Under the pieces are notes generated by a model, which saw only the letters and a list, made by a program, of their open reading frames with translations, did not search any database and had not been told where the DNA came from. From contig DXES01000125.1 in NCBI GenBank assembly GCA_019114825.1, positions 1-38,539 of the forward strand: a DNA stretch of 38,539 nucleotides, read 5' to 3'. Source of the stretch: Candidatus Anaerotruncus excrementipullorum. Its GTDB lineage: Bacteria > Bacillota > Clostridia > Oscillospirales > Ruminococcaceae. Made by a program: the position numbers and the translations under genes. Each line of letters begins with the position of its first letter. Within the stretch, counting starts at the first letter, position 1. Positions 15,384-23,375 of this stretch are shown here, piece by piece.

Positions 15384-16640
15384 ATGTATCAAAAGAAACG
15401 ATTACAGGCTTTGTTCGCACCGGTGGCGTTGGCGGTGTCCGTCTGCTGCCTGTGTGCCGCTTGCCAAATTTTTTCTGCCCCGGGAAAAGCGGCGGTTTTT
15501 GGGGAGCTGCGCTCCGCCGCCTCCCCTTTGGAACAGCGTACCCCCTCCTCCGAGGAGCGGCGGACTTTTGAAGAGGAAATGGACCCCAATACGCCTCTTT
15601 GGACGGTGCAGCCTCCAAAAGAAACCTATCTGTTTAGCGCCAAAGACAATGAAAGCGGAAACTATGGATACATGGACCATACAGGGGAGTGGGTTGTCCC
15701 GCCTGTTTTTCAAAAGACCCTATCTCTGATGCCCTATCTTTTCGTTGTGGATATGGACCTGCTTCCGGCTCAAAAGGAAGATCTATGGGGGTTTGTGGAC
15801 CGGGACGGGGTTTGGAAAATTCCCCCCGTATTTGACTCGGTGGAATATTTTGAACAGGGCCGCGCTTTTGTAGAATATCAGGGGGAGGCCGCGCTGCTGG
15901 ATTTGGACGGCAATCTTGGCGCGGTGGAGGCCCTCGGCAACGCGCCCTTCGCCAGCAATGGGATGGCGGTCTGCCAACAGCTTTGGCAGGGAAGTACCAT
16001 CCCCCTATGTGGATATCTCAACCGGCAGGGGGAATGGGTGATTCCTCCGGAATATACATTCCCCCCGGAGTTTAGCCCTGTGGCAAGAGCCTATCAGCTG
16101 AGCTTTTGTGAAGGGGTGGCGGTTGTTTGTGAAAAAGAAACTTACCGCTTTGGGGCGATTGATGAAAGTGGGGCGTGGGTCATCCCGCCGTCTTTTGAAG
16201 GGCTCTACCCATTCACCGAGGGAGTTGCCGCCGCATGCCAAGAGGGGAAGTGGGGATTTATCGACCATGAAGGGAATTGGGTAATTCAGCCAATTTACCA
16301 GGGGGCGCAAGTCTTTTCGGAAGGTTTGGCCCCTGTGAAGCTGGGGACTGCTTGGGGCTGTGTGGACCATGCGGGGGAACTTGTGATTCCGGCGCAATTT
16401 GATCTTTTGGACGAAGATGCATTTTATTTTAATGGTTTTCATGATGGGCTGCTCTGTGTTACAGAGCCGGAAACTTCTTTAAGCGGGTATCTCAATCAGG
16501 AAGGGGAGTGGAGCATCCCACCGATTTACGAGCATGCCACACCTTTCCTCCATGGAGTGGCAAGGGTTTCCCGCAACCATACCGTGCAATATATCCGGCC
16601 GGATGGGAGTGTTTTGCGGGAATGGCAGGATCGCGGGTAG
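15384..16640 (+). CDS. WG-repeat lipoprotein
   Basis: A 418-residue protein. The N-terminus MYQKKRLQAL is followed by a hydrophobic stretch and a cysteine-rich lipobox region ending CAAC (Cys27), so it is probably lipidated, although the box is not canonical. From about residue 90 on there are seven or eight WG beta repeats of the form [WY]G(F/Y)(V/I/L)D..G.WVIPP.[FY], for example YGYMDHTGEWVVPPVF, WGFVDRDGVWKIPPVF and WGFIDHEGNWVIQPIY. WG repeats are thought to form beta-propeller or solenoid surfaces for binding. ATG 15384 follows GAGGTGG at about 7 bases; an earlier in-frame start at 15291 lacks a signal peptide. GC content is lower than in flanking housekeeping genes. Ligand unknown. Confidence 0.86.
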   Translation: MYQKKRLQALFAPVALAVSVCCLCAACQIFSAPGKAAVFGELRSAASPLEQRTPSSEERRTFEEEMDPNTPLWTVQPPKETYLFSAKDNESGNYGYMDHTGEWVVPPVFQKTLSLMPYLFVVDMDLLPAQKEDLWGFVDRDGVWKIPPVFDSVEYFEQGRAFVEYQGEAALLDLDGNLGAVEALGNAPFASNGMAVCQQLWQGSTIPLCGYLNRQGEWVIPPEYTFPPEFSPVARAYQLSFCEGVAVVCEKETYRFGAIDESGAWVIPPSFEGLYPFTEGVAAACQEGKWGFIDHEGNWVIQPIYQGAQVFSEGLAPVKLGTAWGCVDHAGELVIPAQFDLLDEDAFYFNGFHDGLLCVTEPETSLSGYLNQEGEWSIPPIYEHATPFLHGVARVSRNHTVQYIRPDGSVLREWQDRG

Positions 16641-16675
16641 TATGAAATGCATTCCCCGCGCCGCCTCCCCAGAGA

Positions 16676-16711
16676 GAAAGGGCAGGGCCCGCCCCGCCCC
16701 CCCCTTTTTTT
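16676..16711 (+). terminator. Probable terminator of the WG-repeat gene
   Basis: AAAGGGCAGGGC (from 16678) can pair imperfectly with the C-rich run ending CCCTTT, followed by seven T (16705-16711). A larger outer stem (16651-16665 with 16724-16740) encloses it. Pairing register is ambiguous. Confidence 0.5.
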
Positions 16712-16757
16712 CGCCCTGCAACCGGCGGCGGGCGGGGAATTTTGGGCAGTTCGGCTA

Positions 16758-16786
16758 TTGACATCCCGGATGGAAACCGTTATAAT
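16758..16786 (+). promoter_or_regulatory. Consensus sigma-A promoter of yceD-rpmF
   Basis: TTGACA (16758-16763), exactly 17 bases, TATAAT (16781-16786): a perfect match to the consensus. Transcription should start near 16793, giving a leader of about 75 bases. Confidence 0.95.
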
Positions 16787-16797
16787 AGACAGCGTGA

Positions 16798-16832
16798 CAT
16801 TTGCAGGGGGTATTGCGCCCATTCTGCAAATG
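16798..16832 (+). promoter_or_regulatory. 5'-leader hairpin of the yceD-rpmF mRNA
   Basis: CATTTGCAG (16798-16806) pairs perfectly with CTGCAAATG (16824-16832), and inner G/C runs may extend the stem. It lies within a few bases of the predicted transcript 5' end, which suits mRNA stabilisation or ribosomal-protein feedback. No known leader class is recognised. Confidence 0.55.
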
Positions 16833-16868
16833 CGGGCCCCAAAAACAGCCCCGAATGGAGGAAAGCGC

Positions 16869-17366
16869 ATGAAGGTGGACCTCTCAAAGCTGTTTGTCAC
16901 CCCCGGCGGCCGGCAGGAATTTTCCTGCGCGCTGGACCTGGGGGAGACCAAGCGGCTGGGCCGCCCGCTCTTCCTGGGCCCCGTCCGGGTGTCCGGCGCG
17001 GCGGAAAACCGTTCGGGGGTGGTCAGTGTCGGCTATACAGCGGACTTCACCCTCAACCTGGCGTGCGATCGGTGTCTTACGCCGCTCGTCAGGCCTGAGC
17101 GGATGGAGTTCTCGCACACGGTGGTTTTGTCCCTGAACCGTGAGGAGAACGATGAGTTTATAGTAGTATCGGACGGGCTGCTCGATTTGGCAGAGCTGGT
17201 CAACGCCGATATTCTCCTCGAGCTCCCCACCTCGGTCGTGTGCGGCGAGGACTGCAAGGGCCTGTGTCCCATCTGCGGCCACAACCTCAACGAGGGGGAC
17301 TGCGGCTGCGACCGCTCGGTCCCAGACCGGCGGTTCGACAAGCTCCGGGAGCTGCTCTCGGAATGA
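16869..17366 (+). CDS. yceD: YceD family (DUF177) protein
   Basis: A 165-residue protein of the family always found next to rpmF and linked to 23S rRNA accumulation and ribosome assembly. Cys66 and Cys69 (CDRCL) are the conserved pair. The C-terminal CGEDCKGLCPICGHNLN and GDCGCD give further cysteines, probably zinc binding, typical of the clostridial form. ATG 16869 follows GGAGGA. An upstream in-frame start (16647) would extend across the promoter and is rejected. It is co-transcribed with rpmF 60 bases downstream; the gap contains a small hairpin AGCGCC/GGCGCT (17383-17398). Confidence 0.9.
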   Translation: MKVDLSKLFVTPGGRQEFSCALDLGETKRLGRPLFLGPVRVSGAAENRSGVVSVGYTADFTLNLACDRCLTPLVRPERMEFSHTVVLSLNREENDEFIVVSDGLLDLAELVNADILLELPTSVVCGEDCKGLCPICGHNLNEGDCGCDRSVPDRRFDKLRELLSE

Positions 17367-17426
17367 TTTCCCAGGCGAAAAAAGCGCCGACCGGCGCTAT
17401 CATCTTGAATTGAAGGGGGTGCCACC

Positions 17427-17609
17427 ATGGCAGTACCGAAGAGAAAAACATCCAAAGCCCGCAAGAACAAGAGACGTTCCAACGTCTGGAAGCTGGAGGC
17501 CCCTGCGTTCTCCAAATGCACCCACTGCGGCGAGCTGAAAGCTCCCCACCGCGTTTGCCCCAACTGCGGCTACTACAAGGACCGCGAGATCATCAAGGTC
17601 GAGGCGTAA
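17427..17609 (+). CDS. rpmF: 50S ribosomal protein L32
   Basis: A 60-residue basic protein starting MAVPKRKTSKARKNKRR, the L32 hallmark. It has a zinc ribbon CTHCGELKAPHRVCPNCG (CxxC...CxxC), so this is the zinc-containing form. It binds 23S rRNA in the large subunit. The start lies after GAAGGGGG. It is the second gene of yceD-rpmF and is followed at once by a strong terminator. Confidence 0.98.
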   Translation: MAVPKRKTSKARKNKRRSNVWKLEAPAFSKCTHCGELKAPHRVCPNCGYYKDREIIKVEA

Positions 17610-17617
17610 TCAAACTG

Positions 17618-17648
17618 GAGGTGGAAGTTGGCTTCCACCTCTTTTTTT
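17618..17648 (+). terminator. Rho-independent terminator of rpmF
   Basis: A 10-bp perfect stem (17618-17627 with 17632-17641), TTGG loop and seven T (17642-17648). A TTG inside the loop opens the frame of the next gene but is not its start. Confidence 0.93.
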
Positions 17649-17681
17649 GTCCGCGCCCAAAGACGGAAAGGAGGGACCGCC

Positions 17682-18986
17682 GTGCCGGTCCTGATCCAAT
17701 CGGTGGACCGGGGCAGCCCCGCCCAGCGGGCGGGCATCCGCCCCGGGGACACGCTGGTGGCCATCGACGGCCACCCCATCAACGATGTGCTGGACTACCG
17801 GTTCTACCTGGCCAATTCCCACATCCGCCTGGAACTGCTGCGGGGCGGGAAGCCTTACCAGGCCGCCCTGCGCAAGGGGGAATACGACGACATCGGCCTG
17901 GAGTTTGAGACCTACCTGATGGACAAGCAGCACACCTGCAAAAATAAGTGCATCTTCTGCTTTGTGGACCAGATGCCCCCGGGCATGCGCCCCTCCCTCT
18001 ACTTCAAGGACGACGACAGCCGCCTCTCCTTTTTGTTTGGCAACTATATCACCCTCACCAACTTGACGGAAGGGGATATCGACCGTATTATAGAGATGAG
18101 GATCTCCCCGGTGAACATCTCGGTACACACCACCGACCCCGCCCTGCGGGTGGCCATGATGAAAAACCCCCGGGCGGCGGACAGCCTGCGCTGGCTGGAA
18201 AAGCTCTGCCGGGCGGGCATCCGGGTGAACACCCAGCTGGTGCTCTGCCCCGGCTACAACGACGGCCCCGCCCTGGAAAAGACGCTGGAGGACCTGGGGC
18301 GGCTGTGGCCCAACCTGCAGAGCATCGCCTGCGTGCCGGTGGGGCTCACCCGTTACCGCCAGGGGCTCACCCCTCTGGAGCCGTTTACCCAGGCGGGGGC
18401 CGCCCGGGTGATCGACACCGTCCACCGGTTCGCCGACCGGATGCAGCGGGAGCACGGGGAGCGGGTGGCCTACCCCTCGGATGAGTTCTTCCTGAAGGCC
18501 CAGCGACCGCTGCCCCCCGCCAGCTACTATGGGGAGTTCGACCAGCTGGAAAACGGGGTGGGGCTGCTGGCCCTCTTGGAGGACGAGTTCACCCAGGCCA
18601 TGGAGGCGGACGATTCCGCCGATGCCGCCGCCGATTTGACGGTGGTCACCGGGGTGGCCGCCTGGCCGCTGCTGCGGTCGCTGGCCGACCGGGTGGAGCG
18701 AAAGCACCCGGGGGTCCGCCTGCGGGTGCAGGCGGTGGTCAACCGGTTTTTCGGGGAGCTGATTACGGTGGCCGGGCTGGTCACCGGCCAGGACATCCTC
18801 CAGCAGCTGGCGGGAAAGCCCCTGGGCCAGGGGGTGCTGCTGCCGGGGGTGATGCTCCGCCACGAGCAGGACCGGTTTTTGGACGACCTGACCCTGGAGG
18901 AGCTGCAAAGCCGGCTGGGGGTGCCGGTGACGGCGGTGGAAAACGATGGCTGGACCCTCTACAGCCGCATGTGCGGCCGGGGGTGA
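17682..18986 (+). CDS. PDZ plus radical-SAM-like DUF512 protein
   Basis: A 434-residue protein. Residues 1-65 form a PDZ-like domain (VDRGSPAQRAGIRPGDTLVAIDG). The CKNKCIFC motif (Cys86, Cys90, Cys93) has the Cx3Cx2C spacing of radical-SAM cluster sites and is followed by FVDQMPPGMRPSLYFKDDDSR. The DUF512 domain fills the C-terminal half. The family is common in Firmicutes and cyanobacteria and its reaction is unknown. GTG 17682 is chosen because AAAGGAGGG lies 6 bases upstream; longer versions would begin inside the rpmF terminator. The gene lies 49 bases before der, with AAAGGA in between, so they are probably co-transcribed. No clear promoter is visible after the terminator, so read-through or a weak promoter must supply transcription. 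Confidence 0.9.
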   Translation: MPVLIQSVDRGSPAQRAGIRPGDTLVAIDGHPINDVLDYRFYLANSHIRLELLRGGKPYQAALRKGEYDDIGLEFETYLMDKQHTCKNKCIFCFVDQMPPGMRPSLYFKDDDSRLSFLFGNYITLTNLTEGDIDRIIEMRISPVNISVHTTDPALRVAMMKNPRAADSLRWLEKLCRAGIRVNTQLVLCPGYNDGPALEKTLEDLGRLWPNLQSIACVPVGLTRYRQGLTPLEPFTQAGAARVIDTVHRFADRMQREHGERVAYPSDEFFLKAQRPLPPASYYGEFDQLENGVGLLALLEDEFTQAMEADDSADAAADLTVVTGVAAWPLLRSLADRVERKHPGVRLRVQAVVNRFFGELITVAGLVTGQDILQQLAGKPLGQGVLLPGVMLRHEQDRFLDDLTLEELQSRLGVPVTAVENDGWTLYSRMCGRG

Positions 18987-19035
18987 CCGGCAAAACGGCG
19001 GCGGGCCAGGCCCGCCGGGCAAAGGAAGTGAACGG

Positions 19036-20367
19036 ATGGCACAGAGACTGCCTTTGATCGCGATTGTGGGGCGCCCCAATGTGGGCAAATCCACGCTGTT
19101 TAATAAACTGGTGGGGGCCAGGGTCTCCATCGTCCAGGATACCCCCGGCGTCACCCGGGACCGGGTGTACTACCCCTGCGAATGGCGGGGCAAGCAGGTG
19201 ATGCTGGTGGACACCGGGGGCATCGAGCCCAACACCGGGGACCTGTTGCTCTCCCAGATGCGCCGCCAGGCCCAGCTGGCCATCGACCGGGCGGACGTGG
19301 CGGTGCTGGTCACCGACCTGCAGACCGGCGTCACCGCCACCGACCAGGAGGTGGCCGCCATGCTCCAGCGCAGCGGCAAGCCGGTGGTGCTGGCGGTGAA
19401 CAAGGTGGACCGGCTGGGGTCGCTGCCGCCGGAGTTCTATGAGTTCTACAACCTGGGCCTGGGGGACCCCATCCCCGTCTCCTCGGTCCATGGCCACGGC
19501 ACCGGCGACCTGCTGGACGCCTGCTTTGCACACCTGGATTTCGACGCCCCGGAGGAATACGGGGAGGACTATATCAAGGTGGCGGTGATCGGCAAGCCCA
19601 ATGTGGGCAAATCCTCCCTGGTCAACCGGGTGTGCGGGGAGGAGCGGATGATCGTCGCCGACCAGGCGGGCACCACCCGGGACGCCTCCGACACCCCGGT
19701 GGAAAACCAGTGGGGCCGGTATGTGTTCATCGATACCGCCGGCATCCGGCGCAAGAGCCGGGTGGAGGAGGAGATCGAGCGGTATAGCGTGCTGCGGGCC
19801 TACATGGCGGTGGACCGCAGCGACGTGTGCGTCATCATGCTGGACGCCACCGAGGGGTTCACCGAGCAGGACAGCAAGGTGGCCGGCTACGCCCACGAGC
19901 AGGGCAAGGGCTGCATCATCGTGGTGAACAAGTGGGACGCGGTGGAGAAGGACGGCCGCACCATGGACGAGATGCGCAAAAAGCTGGAGGTGGGCTTCTC
20001 CTTCATGTCCTATGCCCCCATGCTGTTCATCTCCGCCAAGACCGGCCAGCGGGTGGAGAAGCTGTTTGAGCTGATCAACTATGTGAACAACCAGAACGCC
20101 GTGCGCATCTCCACCGGCAAGCTCAACGACCTGCTGGCCTACGCCACCGCCCGGGTGCAGCCCCCCACCGACCGGGGCAAGCGGCTGAAGATCTACTACT
20201 GCACCCAGCCCACCACCCGGCCGCCCACCTTCATCTTCTTCTGCAACGACAAGGAGCTGTTCCACTTCTCCTACCAGCGGTACCTGGAAAACCAGATCCG
20301 GGAGACGTTCGGCCTGGAGGGCACCCCCATCCGGGTGGTGGTCCGGGAGCGGGGGAAGGACAACTGA
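19036..20367 (+). CDS. der: Ribosome-assembly GTPase Der (EngA)
   Basis: A 443-residue tandem GTPase needed for 50S subunit maturation. GTPase domain 1 has GRPNVGKST (12-20), DTPGVTRD and NKVD. Domain 2 has GKPNVGKSS (about 184-192), DTAGIRRKSR and NKWD. The KH-like C-terminal domain follows from about residue 350 (YYCTQPTTRPPTFIFFCND). Start ATG 19036 follows AAAGGAAGTG at about 9 bases. It lies in a likely operon DUF512-der-plsY-gpsA. Confidence 0.98.
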   Translation: MAQRLPLIAIVGRPNVGKSTLFNKLVGARVSIVQDTPGVTRDRVYYPCEWRGKQVMLVDTGGIEPNTGDLLLSQMRRQAQLAIDRADVAVLVTDLQTGVTATDQEVAAMLQRSGKPVVLAVNKVDRLGSLPPEFYEFYNLGLGDPIPVSSVHGHGTGDLLDACFAHLDFDAPEEYGEDYIKVAVIGKPNVGKSSLVNRVCGEERMIVADQAGTTRDASDTPVENQWGRYVFIDTAGIRRKSRVEEEIERYSVLRAYMAVDRSDVCVIMLDATEGFTEQDSKVAGYAHEQGKGCIIVVNKWDAVEKDGRTMDEMRKKLEVGFSFMSYAPMLFISAKTGQRVEKLFELINYVNNQNAVRISTGKLNDLLAYATARVQPPTDRGKRLKIYYCTQPTTRPPTFIFFCNDKELFHFSYQRYLENQIRETFGLEGTPIRVVVRERGKDN

Positions 20368-20392
20368 GGGGGACTCCCCGGGGAGGTATTTG

Positions 20393-21085
20393 ATGGATCT
20401 GCGGTTTTTTACAGCCTGGACGCTGGGGGCGTTGGCCCTGGTGGCGCTGGTCTCCTATCTCATCGGCAGCGTCTCTTTCGCGGTGATCGTCTCCCGGGTG
20501 GGCGCCCAGGACGATGTGCGCCGCCACGGCAGCGGCAATGCGGGCATGACCAACATCCTGCGCAACTACGGCAAGAAGATGGCCGCCCTCACCGCCATTG
20601 GGGACTTTGGCAAGGGGGTGGTAGCGGTGGCCCTGGGGCGGCTGCTGTTCCCGCTGCTGGCCGGGGAGGCCGCCGCCCTGGTGGATGCCGGGTATGTGGC
20701 CGGGTTCTTTGTGATCCTGGGGCACCTGTTCCCCCTCTATTTCGGCTTCCGCGGGGGCAAGGGGGTGCTCACCGGCCTGGGGGTGCTTTTGATGCTGGAC
20801 CCGGTGGTGTTCGCCATCCTGCTGGTGCTGCTGCTGCCGGTGGTGTTCCTGGTGCGGATCGTGTCCCTGGCCTCGGTGCTGGGGTATGCGCTGTTCCCGG
20901 TGTTCACGGTGGTGGTCAACTGGCTGCGGGGGGACCCGTTCCTCTTTAAGCTCTGCTTTGCGGTGTGCATCGCCGCCATCGGCATCTTTATGCACCGGTC
21001 GAACATCCGGCGGCTTTTAAACGGGACCGAATACCGGTTCGGCCAGAAAAAGGACGCCCCCCGGCAGGGGGAAAACCAACAGTAG
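20393..21085 (+). CDS. plsY: Acyl-phosphate:glycerol-3-phosphate acyltransferase
   Basis: A 230-residue membrane enzyme that transfers an acyl group from acyl phosphate to glycerol 3-phosphate, giving lysophosphatidate, the first committed step of phospholipid synthesis. It has five or so transmembrane segments. The conserved loops are SVSFAVIVSR with GSGNAGMTNILRNYG (first loop), and GHLFPLYFGFRGGKGV (second). The ATG at 20393 is 5 bases after GGGAGGT; a TTG just upstream is rejected. The product gene partner gpsA follows 38 bases later and supplies glycerol 3-phosphate, so the two form a functional pair. Confidence 0.96.
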   Translation: MDLRFFTAWTLGALALVALVSYLIGSVSFAVIVSRVGAQDDVRRHGSGNAGMTNILRNYGKKMAALTAIGDFGKGVVAVALGRLLFPLLAGEAAALVDAGYVAGFFVILGHLFPLYFGFRGGKGVLTGLGVLLMLDPVVFAILLVLLLPVVFLVRIVSLASVLGYALFPVFTVVVNWLRGDPFLFKLCFAVCIAAIGIFMHRSNIRRLLNGTEYRFGQKKDAPRQGENQQ

Positions 21086-21123
21086 ACCGGCGGCATCCGC
21101 CGGGGAGAAAGGGAGGACCCGAG

Positions 21124-22137
21124 ATGGCAAAGATTTTTCTCTTGGGCGCGGGGGGCTTCGGCACCGCGCTGGCGGTACTCTGTGAAAAGGGCGGGCACCA
21201 GGTGACCCTCTATTCCCCCTTTGAGCAGGAGATCCAGACCCTGCTGCGGGACCGGGAGCACAAGCGCCTGCTGCCGGGGGTGAAGATCGCCGACCGGGTG
21301 GAGATGACCTGGCAGCTGCCCGAACGGCTGGAGGCCGACCTGGTGATTGTGGCCACCCCGTCGGTGGCGGTGCGCAGCGCCTGCGCCTCGGTGGCGGGGA
21401 GGCTGGACCCCAGGACGGTGGTCTCCTGCGTCTCCAAGGGGCTGGAGCCGGGGAGCCTGAAGGTGCTCTCCCAGGTGATCCAAGAGGAGCTGCCCCACAA
21501 CCCCTGCGTCATGATCTCCGGCCCCTCCCACGCGGAGGAGGTGGGCCGGGGGATGCCCACCACCGTGGTGGCCGCCTCCAAGGACCGGGCGGCGGCGGAG
21601 TATGTCCAGGAGACCCTCATGGGCCCCACCTTCCGGATCTATGTGAACGACGACGTGATCGGGGTGGAGCTGGGGGGCGCGCTGAAAAACGTGATCGCCC
21701 TGGCGGCCGGCGCCCTGGACGGCCTGGGCCTGGGGGACAACCCGAAAGCCGCCCTGATGACCCGGGGGATCACCGAGATCGCCCGTCTGGGGGTGGCCAT
21801 GGGGGCCCAGAAGGAGACGTTCGCCGGCCTGTCGGGCATCGGCGACCTGATTGTCACCTGCACCTCCATGCACTCCCGCAACCGCCGGGCGGGCATCCTG
21901 ATCGGCCAGGGGCGCACCGCCCAGCAGGCCATCGACGAGGTGGGCATGACGGTGGAGGGCTACACCGCCACCAAGTGCGCCTGGGAGCTGGCCCGCCGGA
22001 TGGGGGTGGAGATGCCCATCATCGAGCAGGTCTACCAGGTGCTCTACGAGGGGCGCAGCCCCCAGGAGGCGATCCGCAGCCTGATGGAGCGCCCCCGCCG
22101 CCACGAGAGCGAGTATATCTGGCTGCTCAGCCGCTGA
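21124..22137 (+). CDS. gpsA: Glycerol-3-phosphate dehydrogenase [NAD(P)+]
   Basis: A 337-residue cytosolic enzyme reducing dihydroxyacetone phosphate to sn-glycerol 3-phosphate for phospholipids. Rossmann motif GAGGFGTALA lies at residues 8-17. GPSHAEEVGRGMPT and the catalytic-lysine region ELGGALKNVIALAAG follow, then the C-terminal domain with GLSGIGDLIVTC. ATG 21124 follows GGGAGG. It ends an apparent der-plsY-gpsA run at a strong bidirectional terminator. Confidence 0.97.
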   Translation: MAKIFLLGAGGFGTALAVLCEKGGHQVTLYSPFEQEIQTLLRDREHKRLLPGVKIADRVEMTWQLPERLEADLVIVATPSVAVRSACASVAGRLDPRTVVSCVSKGLEPGSLKVLSQVIQEELPHNPCVMISGPSHAEEVGRGMPTTVVAASKDRAAAEYVQETLMGPTFRIYVNDDVIGVELGGALKNVIALAAGALDGLGLGDNPKAALMTRGITEIARLGVAMGAQKETFAGLSGIGDLIVTCTSMHSRNRRAGILIGQGRTAQQAIDEVGMTVEGYTATKCAWELARRMGVEMPIIEQVYQVLYEGRSPQEAIRSLMERPRRHESEYIWLLSR

Positions 22138-22140
22138 GAC

Positions 22141-22181
22141 GCCAAAAAGCCCCGGACGGGATCCGTCCGGGGCTTTTTGGC
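22141..22181. terminator. Bidirectional terminator between gpsA and rpmB
   Basis: A 19-bp perfect stem (22141-22159 with 22163-22181) around GAT, with A5/T5 runs inside the arms so it can act in both directions. It begins 3 bases after the gpsA stop. Confidence 0.85.
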
Positions 22182-22203
22182 GGGCAAAGCCGCCGCAGGG
22201 GAC

Positions 22204-22229
22204 AAAAAAAGCCCCCCAGCCGGGAGGCT
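22204..22229 (-). terminator. Rho-independent terminator of rpmB
   Basis: On the minus strand AGCCTCCC pairs with GGGGGGCT (one G-U) around GGCT, followed by seven T, 14 bases after the rpmB stop. Confidence 0.82.
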
Positions 22230-22243
22230 TTTGCTCTGCAAAC

Positions 22244-22432
22244 TCAGACAGCGCGGGTGACCTTACCGGTACGCAGGCAGCGGGTGCAGGCGTAGATGTG
22301 GCGAGGGGACCCATCGACGAGCGCCTTCACACGCTGGACGTTGGGCTTCCAGGCTCTGTTGGAACGGCGGTGGGAGTGGGAGACCCGAATTCCAAAAGTA
22401 ACACCTTTGCCGCAGATATCGCATTTTGCCAT
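22244..22432 (-). CDS. rpmB: 50S ribosomal protein L28
   Basis: A 62-residue basic protein starting MAKCDICGKGVTFGIRVSHSHRR. It has the zinc form cysteine pairs CDIC and CTRC and the NRAWKPNVQRVK segment typical of L28. It belongs to the large subunit. Start ATG 22432 follows an AAAGGAGGTG site. It is transcribed alone, convergent with gpsA, from the promoter at 22481-22509. Confidence 0.98.
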   Translation of the reverse strand: MAKCDICGKGVTFGIRVSHSHRRSNRAWKPNVQRVKALVDGSPRHIYACTRCLRTGKVTRAV

Positions 22433-22480
22433 GTGTCTGCACCTCCTTTGAAGAAATCCCCGTTCTGGGGCAACATTTGT

Positions 22481-22509
22481 ATTCTAACAGAAACTATCCG
22501 CAAATGCAA
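22481..22509 (-). promoter_or_regulatory. Sigma-A promoter of rpmB
   Basis: On the minus strand TTGCAT (22504-22509), 17-base spacer, TAGAAT (22481-22486), leader about 40 bases. Confidence 0.82.
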
Positions 22510-22570
22510 GTGTTTTTTTCGGAAAAAATCCCGGATGGGGGAGGAATCGTGGGTTATTCAAGGAATCCGC

Positions 22571-22599
22571 TTGTATTTCCGCCGGAAAATCGGTATAAT
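22571..22599 (+). promoter_or_regulatory. Sigma-A promoter of the scpA operon
   Basis: TTGTAT (22571-22576), 17-base spacer, perfect TATAAT (22594-22599), about 40 bases before scpA. Confidence 0.85.
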
Positions 22600-22640
22600 A
22601 TTCTAATCGGACGGGCAAACCGGGGACAGTGGGGGGCCGC

Positions 22641-23375
22641 ATGGACAAGCTGACCTTTAAAATAGAAGAGTTTGAGGGCCCGCTGGACCTGCTCTTGTTT
22701 TTGATCCAAAAGCACAAGCTGGATATCCGGGATATCCAGATCACCCAGCTGCTGGAGCAGTACCTGGCCTATCTGGAGGCCGCCCAGCGGGCGGACCTGG
22801 AGGTGGCCAGCGAATTTTTGGAGATGGCCTCCCGGCTGGTCTACCTCAAGACGGTGATGCTGCTGCCCCGCCGCCGGGAGGAGGGCCAGCAGCTCAAGCA
22901 GGAGCTCCAGGGGCAGCTGCTGGAGTACCAGGTCTGCAAGCTGATGGCCGCCCAGCTGGCCGGGCGGGACCGGGGGGAGCTGGTGTTTGTCCGGCAGCCC
23001 CAGCCGCTGCCGGAGGGGGGCGGCTACCGGCTGCGCCATCCGCCCCAGCGGCTGTATGACGCCTACCGGGACGCCATCGGCCGGGGCCGGCGGCGGCTGC
23101 CCCCGCCGGCCCGGGCGTTCTCCGCCCTGGTCGCCCGGCGGCTGGTCTCGGTGGATAGCCGCATCGTCCACCTGCTGCGGGGGCTCTACCCCACCGGCTC
23201 TGCCAGCTACGAGAGCCTGTTTGCCGACAGCCGGGACCGGCAGGAGCTGGTGGCCACCTTTTTGGCGGTGCTGGAACTGGTGAAGGCCCAGCGGATCACA
23301 TTGGAGGGGGAGCGGGTGCGCCTGGAGCGGGGCCACCGCCGGGCCGCCCCCGCCCGGGAGGAGGAAGCGCCATGA
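22641..23375 (+). CDS. scpA: Segregation and condensation protein A (kleisin)
   Basis: A 244-residue kleisin that bridges SMC heads and binds ScpB in the bacterial condensin complex. The N-terminal signature KIEEFEGPLDLLLFLIQKHKLDI is split over residues 7-29, followed by LEMASRLVYLKTVMLLP. The C-terminal winged helix lies around TFLAVLELVKAQRI. ATG 22641 lies after a G-rich stretch (GTGGGGGG), so the ribosome site is weaker than average; a GTG four codons upstream is possible. The stop overlaps the scpB start by 4 bases (ATGA), indicating coupled translation. Confidence 0.96.
   Translation: MDKLTFKIEEFEGPLDLLLFLIQKHKLDIRDIQITQLLEQYLAYLEAAQRADLEVASEFLEMASRLVYLKTVMLLPRRREEGQQLKQELQGQLLEYQVCKLMAAQLAGRDRGELVFVRQPQPLPEGGGYRLRHPPQRLYDAYRDAIGRGRRRLPPPARAFSALVARRLVSVDSRIVHLLRGLYPTGSASYESLFADSRDRQELVATFLAVLELVKAQRITLEGERVRLERGHRRAAPAREEEAP

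Noticed and set aside
17628-17681. An upstream TTG start for the DUF512 protein
   Set aside because: It lies in the loop of the rpmF terminator without a ribosome site; GTG 17682 has AAAGGAGGG at 6 bases.
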